Part shown: positions 1 to 8,861 of the stretch, piece by piece
How the letters are laid out: each line of letters begins with the position of its first letter
How positions within the stretch are numbered: the stretch's first letter is position 1
NCBI GenBank assembly: GCA_023412275.1
Contig: JAEYNY010000145.1
Location: forward strand, 1-64,000
DNA: 64,000 nucleotides
From: Bacillota bacterium
GTDB taxonomy: Bacteria > Bacillota > Clostridia > Acetivibrionales > DSM-1351
Direction of reading: 5' to 3'
The notes under the pieces: model-generated
What the model was told of the DNA's origin: nothing
The model's input: the letters and a program-made list of their open reading frames with translations, nothing else
Databases searched by the model: none
Translations under genes and position numbers: made by a program

Positions 1-501
1 ATTAAGTATCATTATCATACTTTTGCCTTCAAGTTTTGGTCTTTTCTCAACTGTTCCAACATCTTTTACTGCTTCTTCAAACTTGCCTAGAATTTCGTTG
101 CCTATTGAGGTGTAATGCATTTCTCTCCCCCTAAATTTAACGGAAACCTTGACCTTATCTCCATCCTTTAAGAACTTATATGCATTCTTAACTTTGAATT
201 CAAAATCATGGTCTTCTATAGAAGGGGAAACTCTAACTTCCTTCATACTTATGATCTTCTGATTTTTCCTTGCTTCTTTCTCTTTCTTGGCAAGCTCGAA
301 CATATATTTACCGTAGTCCATTATCTTACAGACAGGCGGTACTCCCTGTGGAGCGATCTTTACCAGGTCAAGATTTTTTGAATTGGCAAGTTTCTGGGCT
401 TCCTTAATTGCTAATATACCAAGCATAGTACCATCAGCATCGATAAGTCTGACTTCTTTATCCCTTATATCCTCATTGATCATTAATTCATTTTTGCTAA
501 T
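1..501 (-). CDS. infC: Translation initiation factor IF-3 (3' end cut by window edge)
   Basis: IF-3 binds the 30S subunit, keeps it from joining 50S too early and checks the start codon. The translation has the IF3 N-domain (ISKNELMINEDIRDKEVRLI, then APQGVPPVCKIMDYGKY) and C-domain (KVSVKFRGREMHYTSIG). There are 167 codons in frame to position 1, so only the last few residues and the stop are missing. The start is almost certainly ATT at 499-501: GGAGG lies 8 nt upstream, whereas the in-frame GTG at 508-510 overlaps that Shine-Dalgarno. A rare AUU start is the known hallmark of infC and allows autoregulation. The rpmI and rplT genes would normally follow off the left edge. Confidence 0.96.
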   Translation of the reverse strand, partial: MSKNELMINEDIRDKEVRLIDADGTMLGILAIKEAQKLANSKNLDLVKIAPQGVPPVCKIMDYGKYMFELAKKEKEARKNQKIISMKEVRVSPSIEDHDFEFKVKNAYKFLKDGDKVKVSVKFRGREMHYTSIGNEILGKFEEAVKDVGTVEKRPKLEGKSMIMILN

Positions 502-564
502 AACTGACACCTCCGTATTTAATAGGCAAGAAGATTCTCTTCAAGTCCATATAATATTTAAACA

Positions 565-705
565 ATAAAAAAAGTGGATAGAAGCAAGTATCCACTAATA
601 ATCTCAAATCTCAGCTATTACATATAAATATGCTTAAAACCGATATTGACCCGGCAAATCATTGTCCGCTCGGGTGAGAAGTGGAAAAACTTCTTCTTGT
701 TTTGC
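565..705 (-). promoter_or_regulatory. infC operon leader with intrinsic attenuator (L20-leader type)
   Basis: About 200 nt of untranslated leader separate the promoter from infC. It holds a hairpin with arms ACCCG (649-653) and CGGGT (671-675), and a terminator-like hairpin GTGGATA/TATCCAC (574-580 with 589-595) followed on the minus strand by a T-run (565-573). Firmicute infC-rpmI-rplT operons are known to be controlled by attenuation in an L20-binding leader. The position fits, but I cannot confirm the L20 site from sequence alone. Confidence 0.6.
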
Positions 706-711
706 ATAAAT

Positions 712-740
712 ATGATAACAAAATATCTTCACTCTGTCAA
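712..740 (-). promoter_or_regulatory. Sigma-A promoter of infC operon
   Basis: On the minus strand TTGACA (735-740) and TATCAT (712-717) are 17 bp apart. This predicts a start near 705, upstream of the infC leader and just downstream of the folA stop. Confidence 0.75.
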
Positions 741-764
741 CATTTTTATACATCCTTATTTCCC

Positions 765-1250
765 CTATTGTTTTATTCTTTCATATATCAGCCATTTATA
801 TTCATATGGATTTTTTTCATCCTTGATGCCAATCTCACAGGATACCTGTTTCCATAGACTATAATCGATTTCCGGGAAAAAAGCATCTGCTTCAAACTCT
901 TTTTCTATCAGAGTCAGATACAGTCTGTCTGCAACAGGAAGAAATTCTTTGTATATTTCCGCTCCTCCAATTATAAAGACTTCCTGTTCTCCTGTATAAT
1001 CCATGGCTTTTTGTATTGAATTAACCGCGATACAGCCCTCAGGGCTATAGCCTGTGTCCCGTGTAATTACTATGTTTTTTCGGCCTGCTAAGGGTTTACC
1101 GAGAGATTCAAAGGTCTTTCTCCCCATAATGACCGTTTTTCCCATAGTAATTTTTTTGAAATATGCAAAATCAGCCGGTATGTACCAAGGCATTCTGTTC
1201 TTGCAACCAAGGGCATTGTTCTGGCCCATAGCCCATATCATTGAAATCAT
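765..1250 (-). CDS. folA: Dihydrofolate reductase
   Basis: Reduces dihydrofolate to tetrahydrofolate with NADPH, regenerating the cofactor oxidised by thymidylate synthase. The 161 residues have the usual length and motifs: NALGCKNRMPW at 12-22 (Met20 loop), the catalytic acid Asp27 in the segment after Trp22, and MGRKTFESLG at 42-51 (NADPH binding). The ATG overlaps the thyA stop (ATGA), so the two genes are translationally coupled. A classical thyA-folA pair. Confidence 0.97.
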   Translation of the reverse strand: MISMIWAMGQNNALGCKNRMPWYIPADFAYFKKITMGKTVIMGRKTFESLGKPLAGRKNIVITRDTGYSPEGCIAVNSIQKAMDYTGEQEVFIIGGAEIYKEFLPVADRLYLTLIEKEFEADAFFPEIDYSLWKQVSCEIGIKDEKNPYEYKWLIYERIKQ

Positions 1251-2041
1251 ACAGCCACCGCTCCTTTTATATGTGGGTGAGGATCATAATCTGTTAATGT
1301 AAAATCACTGTATTTAAATTCAAATAAATCCTTTACGTCCGGGTTAATATTCATTTTTGGCAAAGGCCTCGGATCACGGCTCAATTGTAGGTTTACCTGT
1401 TCAACGTGATTGAGATAAATGTGTGCATCCCCCAGAGTATGGACAAACTCGCCAACTTTAAGGCCGCAGCTTTGAGCTATCATCATTGTAAATAATGCAT
1501 ATGACGCTATATTAAAAGGCACACCTATAAATACGTCAGCACTTCTCTGGTATAGCATACATGATAAGGTTCCGTTTGCCACATAGAACTGATAGAAGCA
1601 GTGACATGGAGGCAAAGCCATCTTGTCTATATCTGCCACATTCCATGAGCTTACTATGAGTCTTCTGGAATCCGGATTATTTTTTATCTGTTCAATAACT
1701 TCCTTGAGCTGGTCAATGTTTCTTCCATCGGGTGTACTCCAAGACCTCCATTGATGTCCGTAGACGGGGCCAAGGTTGCCATTTTCGTCCGCCCACTCAT
1801 CCCATATGGAAACTCCGTTTTCCTTTAAATACTTTATATTTGTTTCTCCACTTATAAACCAGAGCAGTTCATGCATTATTGACTTTAAATGAAGCTTTTT
1901 AGTTGTTAATAAAGGAAATCCCTTTTGAAGGTCAAACCTCATCTGGTATCCAAAAGTGCTTATTGTTCCCGTTCCTGTTCTGTCTTCTTTTTTAATACCG
2001 TTATTTAGTATATGTTTACATAAATCAAGGTACTGTTGCAT
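1247..2041 (-). CDS. thyA: Thymidylate synthase (ThyA)
   Basis: Methylates dUMP to dTMP using methylene-tetrahydrofolate. At 264 residues it is as long as the E. coli enzyme and shows EDRTGTGT near the N-terminus, WDEWADENGNLGPVYG, the nucleophilic Cys in ALPPCHCFYQFYV (around residue 146), and a C-terminus ending HPHIKGAVAV. First gene of the thyA-folA operon; the folA start overlaps its stop. Confidence 0.98.
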   Translation of the reverse strand: MQQYLDLCKHILNNGIKKEDRTGTGTISTFGYQMRFDLQKGFPLLTTKKLHLKSIMHELLWFISGETNIKYLKENGVSIWDEWADENGNLGPVYGHQWRSWSTPDGRNIDQLKEVIEQIKNNPDSRRLIVSSWNVADIDKMALPPCHCFYQFYVANGTLSCMLYQRSADVFIGVPFNIASYALFTMMIAQSCGLKVGEFVHTLGDAHIYLNHVEQVNLQLSRDPRPLPKMNINPDVKDLFEFKYSDFTLTDYDPHPHIKGAVAV

Positions 2042-2098
2042 GAATTATATCTCCATTTCCGGTATAGTATTTACTCATTAATGATATTACTTTTTTAT

Positions 2099-2127
2099 AT
2101 TATATAATGAATTGTCCTTTTTGTCAG
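2099..2127 (-). promoter_or_regulatory. Sigma-A promoter of thyA-folA
   Basis: CTGACA (2122-2127) and a perfect TATAAT (2099-2104) are 17 bp apart on the minus strand, 58 bp before the thyA ATG. The -35 box overlaps the stop codon of the upstream GT-C gene. Confidence 0.7.
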
Positions 2128-3563
2128 TCGGACAGTTTGTATTTTTTTCTGCATTCATAAAAACCTTTCATCAAAAGCTCACTACCCTTGGCCGCAAGCA
2201 CAAACACAAGCATTATGGCAAAGTACCTGTACCTGACCTGTATTTCAATCAAAGCGTGAGCTGCAAAATAACATGAGATTATTGAAGCTATCAACACAAC
2301 ACCTGTACCCGTTTTTTTCTGTGTAAGAGTTAAACATAACCCTGCTAACATTAGTATAAATACAAGGATGTAATACATTTTTTCTATTTTCAGAATAGGG
2401 AGTTCGTATTTTTTCAGACTTTCCGAAGCCACAAGATGATTGTTCACCTTATCATAAAAGCCCCACTTCATGGTATCAAAGTAACTCCACATAATCTTCT
2501 GTTTTGTATTAATCAAATCAAACATTTTCCCGGGGCTTATGGATATACGTTCTTTTATTACCTTTTTGGATACTTCATTTCTCTGTTTAAAATCCTGTAT
2601 ATAGAATATTTCGTTCTGGTCAGGATAAGAAAATGTTCCCTTAGTTTGGTAATTGAAACCCACAACAAATTTCCACAAAGGATAGTTATTACTTAAGCCT
2701 TCGGGGTTTATGTCCGCCTTTTTTATTATCGTTGTAAAAGTAAAACTCATAAGGAAGTAGGCTACAATCATAACCACTGTGGCACCAATACGTACAAGCT
2801 TTTTTTCTCTGATGGATTGTGTAACTGCCCAAATCACAACACCACCGAGTATAACCACACCAAGGGGTCTGACTGCGTTACCAAAAGAAAGAAATATACC
2901 TGCCGCCATGCTTCTCATTGCAAAATTTATACGGGTTTCAAGGAGCAGGTAGATAGAAAACATAAACATACATGCAGCAAAATGCTGGTTTGTAAGTACC
3001 GGAGTCAGAAAATAAGGTGCAGGATATAAGAGATACAATAAAGAGACAAACCTTGCTGTATAGTCATTTGATATTTTTCTGGCAATAAGATAAATAAGAG
3101 AATTGGACCCTGCCATGAAAAAGCAATTTACAAGCTTCAAAGGCAGAAGTCCCGCACCGAATAACTTCATAATCATGGCATAGTATATAACCGGACCCGT
3201 CTGATATGCAAATGATGTAAAATAAAATCCATGTCCAAAGGATTTGTCTCCGTTATTCAGTTTTATGGCACAATTATAAAATGTGCTAAAATCAGATATA
3301 GGTACTGTATCAGACGTAATTGCCACTAAACCTTTAGCCATAAATGCCAGTAGAAATATTACCGTAAAAAATGCCAACGGAGATAAATTTATCTTGTAGG
3401 AAATCAGGTAAACAATCAGTACCACCGGGACTACCAACAGTGCAAATATAAACGCATTATTATATGCAGAGTACAAAAAGTTAAGATACAGTAAATATGC
3501 TGTAAATGCTGTCAGTAGAATTATTATTGTCTTGTTTAATGCATCTCTGTTTCTTGAACTCAT
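2124..3563 (-). CDS. Multispanning GT-C family glycosyltransferase
   Basis: A 479-residue integral membrane protein with roughly eleven hydrophobic segments, beginning IIILLTAFTAYLLYL. The first large outer loop has SDTVPISDFSTFYNC, which resembles the acidic catalytic loop of GT-C (ArnT/PMT/GT39-GT83-like) enzymes that use polyprenyl-phosphate sugars. It overlaps the upstream GT2 gene by 4 bp. That gene type makes polyprenyl-phosphate sugars, so the natural reading is that the GT2 product supplies its donor. Acceptor and sugar cannot be told from sequence. Confidence 0.72.
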   Translation of the reverse strand: MSSRNRDALNKTIIILLTAFTAYLLYLNFLYSAYNNAFIFALLVVPVVLIVYLISYKINLSPLAFFTVIFLLAFMAKGLVAITSDTVPISDFSTFYNCAIKLNNGDKSFGHGFYFTSFAYQTGPVIYYAMIMKLFGAGLLPLKLVNCFFMAGSNSLIYLIARKISNDYTARFVSLLYLLYPAPYFLTPVLTNQHFAACMFMFSIYLLLETRINFAMRSMAAGIFLSFGNAVRPLGVVILGGVVIWAVTQSIREKKLVRIGATVVMIVAYFLMSFTFTTIIKKADINPEGLSNNYPLWKFVVGFNYQTKGTFSYPDQNEIFYIQDFKQRNEVSKKVIKERISISPGKMFDLINTKQKIMWSYFDTMKWGFYDKVNNHLVASESLKKYELPILKIEKMYYILVFILMLAGLCLTLTQKKTGTGVVLIASIISCYFAAHALIEIQVRYRYFAIMLVFVLAAKGSELLMKGFYECRKKYKLSD

Positions 3564-4525
3564 TTAATGTCGTTTTTCCTCTCAGCCCCATCCTGAAATC
3601 CTAATAACTCTCCTACAATATATAATGGACGGGCTTTTACCTCTTCGTATATCCTACCGACATATTCTCCCATAATACCAATAACTATAAGCATCACTCC
3701 GTTAAAGAAGAGTGATACCGCCATTGATGAAGCCCAGCCTGAGGCAATATCGTTTTTTACAAATCTCTGTACTAAAACAACAATCAGATATATAAAGCTT
3801 ATTGCTGAAACAAGCATTCCTGCAAAAGTAGCAAGCTTCAAAGGCTTATATGAAAAGGAAAATATTCCATCCCCTGCCAACTTGAGCATCTTTTTAAGGG
3901 GATACTTCGTTTCACCTGCAAATCTCTTTTCACGTCTGTACTCTACGCTTGTCTGCTTGAAGCCTACCCAGCTCACCAAGCCTCTTACGTATCTTGAACG
4001 CTCCGGCAGACATTTCATGGCATCACATACTTTTCTGTCAATAAGTCGGAAATCTCCTACATCAACAGGTAGTTTGACGTCCGTCATACTGTCAAGGAAA
4101 CGGTAGAACATTTTGGCAGTAAACTTTTTAAAGAAGGTTTCCCCTTCTCTTTGAAGCCTCTTTCCATATACAACTTCATAGCCCTGTTCCCATTGCTCAA
4201 CCATTTGGAGAATAACTTCAGGGGGGTCCTGTAGGTCTGCATCTATTATTACTACAGCATCACCCTTTGCATAGTCCATTCCTGCTGTAATAGCTATCTG
4301 ATGTCCGAAATTTCATGCAAAATTTATAACCCGTTCACATGAATTTGCCAAAGCAATTTCCCTGAGTTTTAAATATGTATTGTCTTTACTTCCATCATTT
4401 ATAAAAATGTACTCAACATCCATATAATAATTTTCAAACACTCCGGAAAGCCTTTTAAAGGTTTCATTTATTACTTCCTGTTCATTATAAACCGGTACGA
4501 CTATTGATAATAATTTCTTTGACAT
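3560..4525 (-). pseudogene. GT2 polyprenyl-phosphate glycosyltransferase (DPM1/GtrB-like) with in-frame TGA
   Basis: Full length would be 321 residues. The N-terminal piece (4313-4525) has SIVVPVYNEQEVI and FINDGSKDNT. After a TGA at 4313-4315 the same frame continues NFGHQIAITAGMDYAKGDA, the DxD motif VIIDADLQDPPE, and two C-terminal transmembrane helices. In the family the interrupted spot reads SRNFG, so the TGA replaces the conserved Arg (CGA to TGA is one change). The downstream ORF from the ATG at 4277-4279 would lack the nucleotide-binding start. Loss by mutation, readthrough or a sequence error are all possible; no shift of frame is involved. Confidence 0.8.
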
Positions 4526-4670
4526 TTAGTATTTCTCCTCGCTTTCAGCCGAGTATAATATAGCATCTTTTTCCTATTTTTTCTTTAAACAATTATAACA
4601 CACTAGTAATTATTATCAATTTTGACGTTAAATATTAAGAAAAAGTTCATATTTATGTAATATTGTACAT

Positions 4671-4713
4671 AAAAAAATTCTTCTCTACGATTTCATCATA
4701 AAGAAGAATTTTT
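4671..4713 (-). terminator. Intrinsic terminator after PAP2 gene
   Basis: Inverted repeat with arms around 4673-4684 and 4702-4713 (ATTCTTCT/AGAAGAAT) with a run of A on the plus strand at 4671-4677, that is, a U-run for the minus-strand transcript. It lies 14 bp beyond the PAP2 stop. Confidence 0.65.
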
Positions 4714-4726
4714 AAATTTACTAAAA

Positions 4727-5401
4727 TTATTTTTTTGCTAAAAGACGTTCAAATATATTGTTTACCAGTATTGCAATTGTAAATATTATTCCAGCCTCCA
4801 GATATCCCCCAATAATATCGCTTGCATAATGGTTTTGAAGATAAACACGGCTGGAGCCGATAAGCAGTGGCATTATTATACAGAATACCGCAAGTGCAAT
4901 TCTACCTGCTTTTATCTTAATACGTTTATAAATTACAAGATAAAGCACAAGATAAAACATAAACGACATTGCAGCATGACTGCTTGGAAAGGAAAATTTG
5001 TCCACTTCCACATCCGGGTGCGGCCGTTGGAAAACGTCCTTTAGAAGTGGGTTTAAAAAAGATACAATGAGTATTGCGGAAGCATATGAAATATACCTAG
5101 AATACCCTTCCTTGTTAGCAAAAACTACAATACCAAGTGCAGCTATTGCCAATCCCAAATAAAGGTTTACTTGTGGATCACCAATGGTTCCCAAGAACTT
5201 AACAAATTGTTTTGTAGTATGAGATTTAAGACTTCTCAAAGAATCATAAACGGTACTGTCAAAATTATCTATTGTACCGGATTTAATTAATAGAATAAGA
5301 CCTGCAAATGCAAAACCCAATAACAGAAGAAATATAGTACTTACAAAAATCTTATTATATTTGTTTTTTATATTTGATTCAGTCATAATATTGTTTATCA
5401 A
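4727..5401 (-). CDS. PAP2-family membrane phosphatase
   Basis: A 224-residue protein with about six membrane helices and the three acid-phosphatase motifs: KDVFQRPHP, PSSHAAMSF and SRVYLQNHYASDIIGG (SRx5HxxxD). Such enzymes dephosphorylate lipid phosphates, often undecaprenyl pyrophosphate, on the outer face of the membrane. The favoured start is TTG at 5401, with AAAGGGG nine bases upstream; the next ATG (5386) has no suitable ribosome site. It sits downstream of the CotH-VTC-DUF4956 operon, separated by 30 bp, and may be co-transcribed. Confidence 0.85.
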   Translation of the reverse strand: MINNIMTESNIKNKYNKIFVSTIFLLLLGFAFAGLILLIKSGTIDNFDSTVYDSLRSLKSHTTKQFVKFLGTIGDPQVNLYLGLAIAALGIVVFANKEGYSRYISYASAILIVSFLNPLLKDVFQRPHPDVEVDKFSFPSSHAAMSFMFYLVLYLVIYKRIKIKAGRIALAVFCIIMPLLIGSSRVYLQNHYASDIIGGYLEAGIIFTIAILVNNIFERLLAKK

Positions 5402-5431
5402 TGATTGAATCCCCTTTCATGTTATAGTGTA

Positions 5432-6097
5432 TTACCCCATGTATTCTCCGTTATAACTAACCATAACGGCATTTACAACACCCTCAATGTCAATTATATC
5501 ATTAACAAATTTACTATATCCATCTTTTAACTGAACTTCCACTGTAAGCTCCATACCTGTTTTGGATATTGTCTTACCTTTAACAGTCGACTTTGCTGAT
5601 TTTGCTTCGATTATGTTCATAACGCCGTCTTCAACATCTGAGTTGTCACAATTTATTACTATTATATAGGGTGTAGTCCTGCTTTTTCTATTTACAAAAA
5701 CAGTCATTACGATACCCATCAAAAGACTTGTTACAACTGCAAGTGGGATCATTCCGGCACCAACGATTATCCCTGATGTAATTGCCCAGAATAAAAAGAC
5801 AATATCAAAGGGGTCCTTAAGTGCCGTCCTGAATCTCACTATGGAAAGTGTACCGAGCATACCGAGAGAAAGTACTACATTACTGGAAACTGCCAGTATA
5901 ACTGCGCAGGTTATCATTGCCATACCTATTAATGATAACCCGAAATTTGCTGAAAACATTACTCCTGAAAAAGTCTTTTTATAAACCATAAAGATAAAAA
6001 AGCCTATTAGAAATGAAACTATAATTCCCAGAAACATATCAAAACCGCTTACTGCTGTAGCATTCTTTATAAAACTTGAATTTAAGATACTGTCCAA
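5432..6097 (-). CDS. DUF4956 membrane protein
   Basis: A 221-residue protein: four hydrophobic helices in residues ~20-130, including the conserved LGTLSIVRFRTALKDP and FLFWAITSGIIVGAG of DUF4956, then a soluble C-terminal domain of ~90 residues (YIIVINCDNSDVEDG onward). Starts with TTG at 6097 behind GGGGG. It follows the VTC-domain gene by 23 bp. DUF4956 proteins commonly lie next to VTC and CotH genes; biochemical role not established, possibly a membrane partner or exporter for the VTC product. Confidence 0.82.
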   Translation of the reverse strand: MDSILNSSFIKNATAVSGFDMFLGIIVSFLIGFFIFMVYKKTFSGVMFSANFGLSLIGMAMITCAVILAVSSNVVLSLGMLGTLSIVRFRTALKDPFDIVFLFWAITSGIIVGAGMIPLAVVTSLLMGIVMTVFVNRKSRTTPYIIVINCDNSDVEDGVMNIIEAKSAKSTVKGKTISKTGMELTVEVQLKDGYSKFVNDIIDIEGVVNAVMVSYNGEYMG

Positions 6098-6120
6098 TTT
6101 ATTTTACCCCCTAGATGTGT

Positions 6121-6795
6121 TTATCCAAATTTTCTGCAGGCTACATATTTTGAAAAGGATGATATAAGCCTGTCCTGAACCATGACTATATCTGAAATCA
6201 TGGTGGGTTTGTAATTATCATATTTGACCTCTAAAATTATTGTCTGACCTTCTGCCAGAACTGTGGGAACATCAGGATTAAGCATATCCACACTATTTAT
6301 ACTTGTCCTTACATTCCTGTCCAATGTAATTCTCACATTTCCTGCCGAGTATACAAAGGGTTCACGGTTATAATCTACAATCACTTTAGGTCTTAGTTGT
6401 TCGGTTTTCATCTTTGCATACAACTCGGAAACAAGTTGCCTGTCAGAATTAAGCATCCATTCTGTATCACCCTGGATTATCCGCCTTACTTCATCTTTTG
6501 TCACCGTTTCCGATACCTTACTGCACATTCCGTTTATTTTGCTTTTCTTTTCAAGTTTTATGAAGTCATAATTATCGTTATAGCAACGAATTCGGAATTT
6601 ATCACGTATACTAACTCCACTTATTTTTTCATATAATGCCTTGTTGTATAGGTTGTCAAAATACAGACTTCTTATTTTGTATTCACCTGTTTCATCAACG
6701 TGATTATCATGCGGTATTACTGCTCTTAATCGTGATCGAACGGTAAGATAGTCTGAATAATTAAGAAATATCTTGTATTCATGACGTAATTTCAA
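6121..6795 (-). CDS. VTC-domain protein (polyphosphate polymerase superfamily)
   Basis: A 224-residue triphosphate-tunnel protein. The basic and acidic strands of the VTC/CYTH tunnel are visible: LRHEYKIFL, YKIRSLYFDNLYNKALYEK, DKFRIRCYN, FIKLEKKSK, RPKVIVDYNREPF and AEGQTIILEVKYD. VTC domains of yeast make polyphosphate from ATP; bacterial homologues are less defined. Starts with TTG at 6795 behind AAGGAGGGG and overlaps the CotH gene by 17 bp, so the two are translationally coupled. Confidence 0.85.
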   Translation of the reverse strand: MKLRHEYKIFLNYSDYLTVRSRLRAVIPHDNHVDETGEYKIRSLYFDNLYNKALYEKISGVSIRDKFRIRCYNDNYDFIKLEKKSKINGMCSKVSETVTKDEVRRIIQGDTEWMLNSDRQLVSELYAKMKTEQLRPKVIVDYNREPFVYSAGNVRITLDRNVRTSINSVDMLNPDVPTVLAEGQTIILEVKYDNYKPTMISDIVMVQDRLISSFSKYVACRKFG

Positions 6796-8761
6796 AACTT
6801 CCCCTCCTTACCCTTCTTTTTTTATACTTTACACGTGAATACTTGCTTATCAATATGGTAAATATGATTATTGCAATTAATGACACAATTAATAGAACTT
6901 TTGATAATCCTGTATTTATTTGAATATCGTCAGATGCCTTAGCACTTTTGGAGACCTCAAAAGCGATTGGCCCCAACACTCCGAAGATTTTTTTTAGGTA
7001 TATAATATCCTCTGATGATTCAAATTTATTGAGATCAATTTTACCATCCGTTTTATATTCTTCCGGTAGGTAATTCATAAGAATTTTTAATACCCCATCC
7101 ATATCTTTGTTGGAAATTCCTAATATGGAGTACATTGTAATCGTTTTAGTCATATCCAGCCCCTTCGTATCAACCAAATCTTCAGGGTGCTCTTTTTGTG
7201 CTTTTAATGTAGATGGTACAGTATTGGTTAACTGTCCCTGAACACTTTTTGCTCTGAGCTTGCAGAATTTATTTAGTTCATTAACCCCCTCCACAAACTG
7301 ATTGTATGTAAAAAATCCCTTTTTATCATTTTTGATATATGGAGATATCATATCAACAGTGGATTCATAAAATCTGTCAAAGTAACCGCTATTAAAATAG
7401 TCAGTTATAAATTTTTCAAAACACTGATGATACTTATCTGAATACTCACTTTTTTTAAGTATTTGGTTTATCATCGGTCTTTTTTCCAAATCAGCTTTAA
7501 ATACAGGTGTATTAATAGGATAATTAACCATACTTTTAGCAGAACTCATACCATAACGGGCATCTGTTGTTTTTATATAATTACCGAACAGATTGGAAGA
7601 TGAATTTCCGGGATCAACTGCAAATGAACCAAATGCCATGTTATAATCCCAAGGTATCATTGACAATTTACCAGCACGTTCACTAAGATAATAGTTATGT
7701 GAAAAAATACTTGTATACCCATCGTAATTATCCACAAAGTTATGGACTACAAAGTACTTTATCACAGAGTCAACATCCACTGTATTATCGAAATCTTCAC
7801 CACGGTTCAGCTTTTGTATTGAATTAATAAGTCTTATTTCGTCACTTGCGTCTACAGAAAAAACTCCTGAATTCAAAATAGCTTTATAGCTCTTTGGATT
7901 ATTATCAATATATGCCAAACCTGTAACATCTGTGTTAATTTCATTTGAATCAATAAGTACTTTTGCCATATCCCCAAGCATGTCAACCCTTGTGCTACTG
8001 TTACGGTCTTTATAGGCTTTGCCTGACATAACATTTGCCAAATACTCAACTGCGGATTGGCCATCTTCAGTCTCGTAGCCCATAATTTTTATATAATCAT
8101 ATTTTGGTAACTCAAGTGCATCAGGCTTATACAGCTTTCCATCAATGGCACCGTAATTTCTGACACAAAAGGATTTTTCTACGGCTTCCATAGCCAGATA
8201 AAAGCCAAAAGCCTTTCCATTCAATGTTATATTTACATAGCTTGATAACGGAGCAGCGATTCCCATATAGTTCATCATATGCTGTGCCAAATAATCCTTC
8301 ATATAAGTCGTATCCTGGGAACAGCTATTTAGTATCATTTTATCAAGTCCATCAAAGTTCTGTTTTTTATAGTGATCAAACTCAACCTTAAAACTGAAGT
8401 TTTGGGAATTCATGTCGATTACCTGTTTTAAAGATGTATCTCCTTTTGGCCTTATCCCAACTTCATTAATCCTTACACCATCTATAATCATCGTACAAGG
8501 AATATATTGTTCATACTGGGCATTTTTTATCATGTTATTCCATGTACTGTCATCAACTTGAATATCAATAGTATGTACTTTGGAATCATCAAAAAATGTT
8601 TTCGGGTACTTTATAGCATTAACGGATAAATCCTTGGAACTTAAACCGCCGCTTACAGGAACACTGTTACTTTCTGCCATAAACATTAAAAAAAATATCA
8701 CACAAAGGAGACAAACAGCAAAAATTACATATATTCCATTTTTATACCTTTTTGTTTCCAT
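6779..8761 (-). CDS. CotH-family protein kinase-like protein, membrane anchored
   Basis: A 660-residue protein with a signal-anchor helix at ~9-28, an extracytoplasmic CotH domain, and a second helix near the C-terminus (VLLIVSLIAIIIFTILI) followed by a basic tail. CotH signatures are GIRPKGDTSLKQ, LNSCSQDTTYMKDYLAQ, GFYLAMEAVEKSF, NFVDNYDGY and IPWDYNMAFG; the acidic residues in the last two match the ATP/Mg-binding positions of CotH atypical kinases. Heads an operon with the VTC and DUF4956 genes and is transcribed divergently from a TetR gene. Confidence 0.88.
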   Translation of the reverse strand: METKRYKNGIYVIFAVCLLCVIFFLMFMAESNSVPVSGGLSSKDLSVNAIKYPKTFFDDSKVHTIDIQVDDSTWNNMIKNAQYEQYIPCTMIIDGVRINEVGIRPKGDTSLKQVIDMNSQNFSFKVEFDHYKKQNFDGLDKMILNSCSQDTTYMKDYLAQHMMNYMGIAAPLSSYVNITLNGKAFGFYLAMEAVEKSFCVRNYGAIDGKLYKPDALELPKYDYIKIMGYETEDGQSAVEYLANVMSGKAYKDRNSSTRVDMLGDMAKVLIDSNEINTDVTGLAYIDNNPKSYKAILNSGVFSVDASDEIRLINSIQKLNRGEDFDNTVDVDSVIKYFVVHNFVDNYDGYTSIFSHNYYLSERAGKLSMIPWDYNMAFGSFAVDPGNSSSNLFGNYIKTTDARYGMSSAKSMVNYPINTPVFKADLEKRPMINQILKKSEYSDKYHQCFEKFITDYFNSGYFDRFYESTVDMISPYIKNDKKGFFTYNQFVEGVNELNKFCKLRAKSVQGQLTNTVPSTLKAQKEHPEDLVDTKGLDMTKTITMYSILGISNKDMDGVLKILMNYLPEEYKTDGKIDLNKFESSEDIIYLKKIFGVLGPIAFEVSKSAKASDDIQINTGLSKVLLIVSLIAIIIFTILISKYSRVKYKKRRVRRGSFEITS

Positions 8762-8819
8762 TTTACAAATCCCTCATAATATGTTATATAAATAGAATAA
8801 AACAGTTGCGTGCTTTTTC

Positions 8820-8848
8820 AACATACAATAAAGTACCAAATGTATGTT
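8820..8848. promoter_or_regulatory. Inverted-repeat operator candidate for the TetR regulator
   Basis: AACATACA (8820-8827) and TGTATGTT (8841-8848) form a perfect 8-bp dyad with a 13-bp centre, in the 100-bp gap between the divergent CotH operon and the TetR gene, 13 bp before the TetR start. Location and symmetry suit a site where the regulator controls itself and possibly the CotH operon. Confidence 0.5.
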
Positions 8849-8861
8849 TTTGAGGTAAACT

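Noticed and set aside
4313..4315. TGA in the GT2 gene as a selenocysteine codon
   Set aside because: The family has Arg at this place, not Cys, and no selenoprotein genes or nearby stem-loop were evident.
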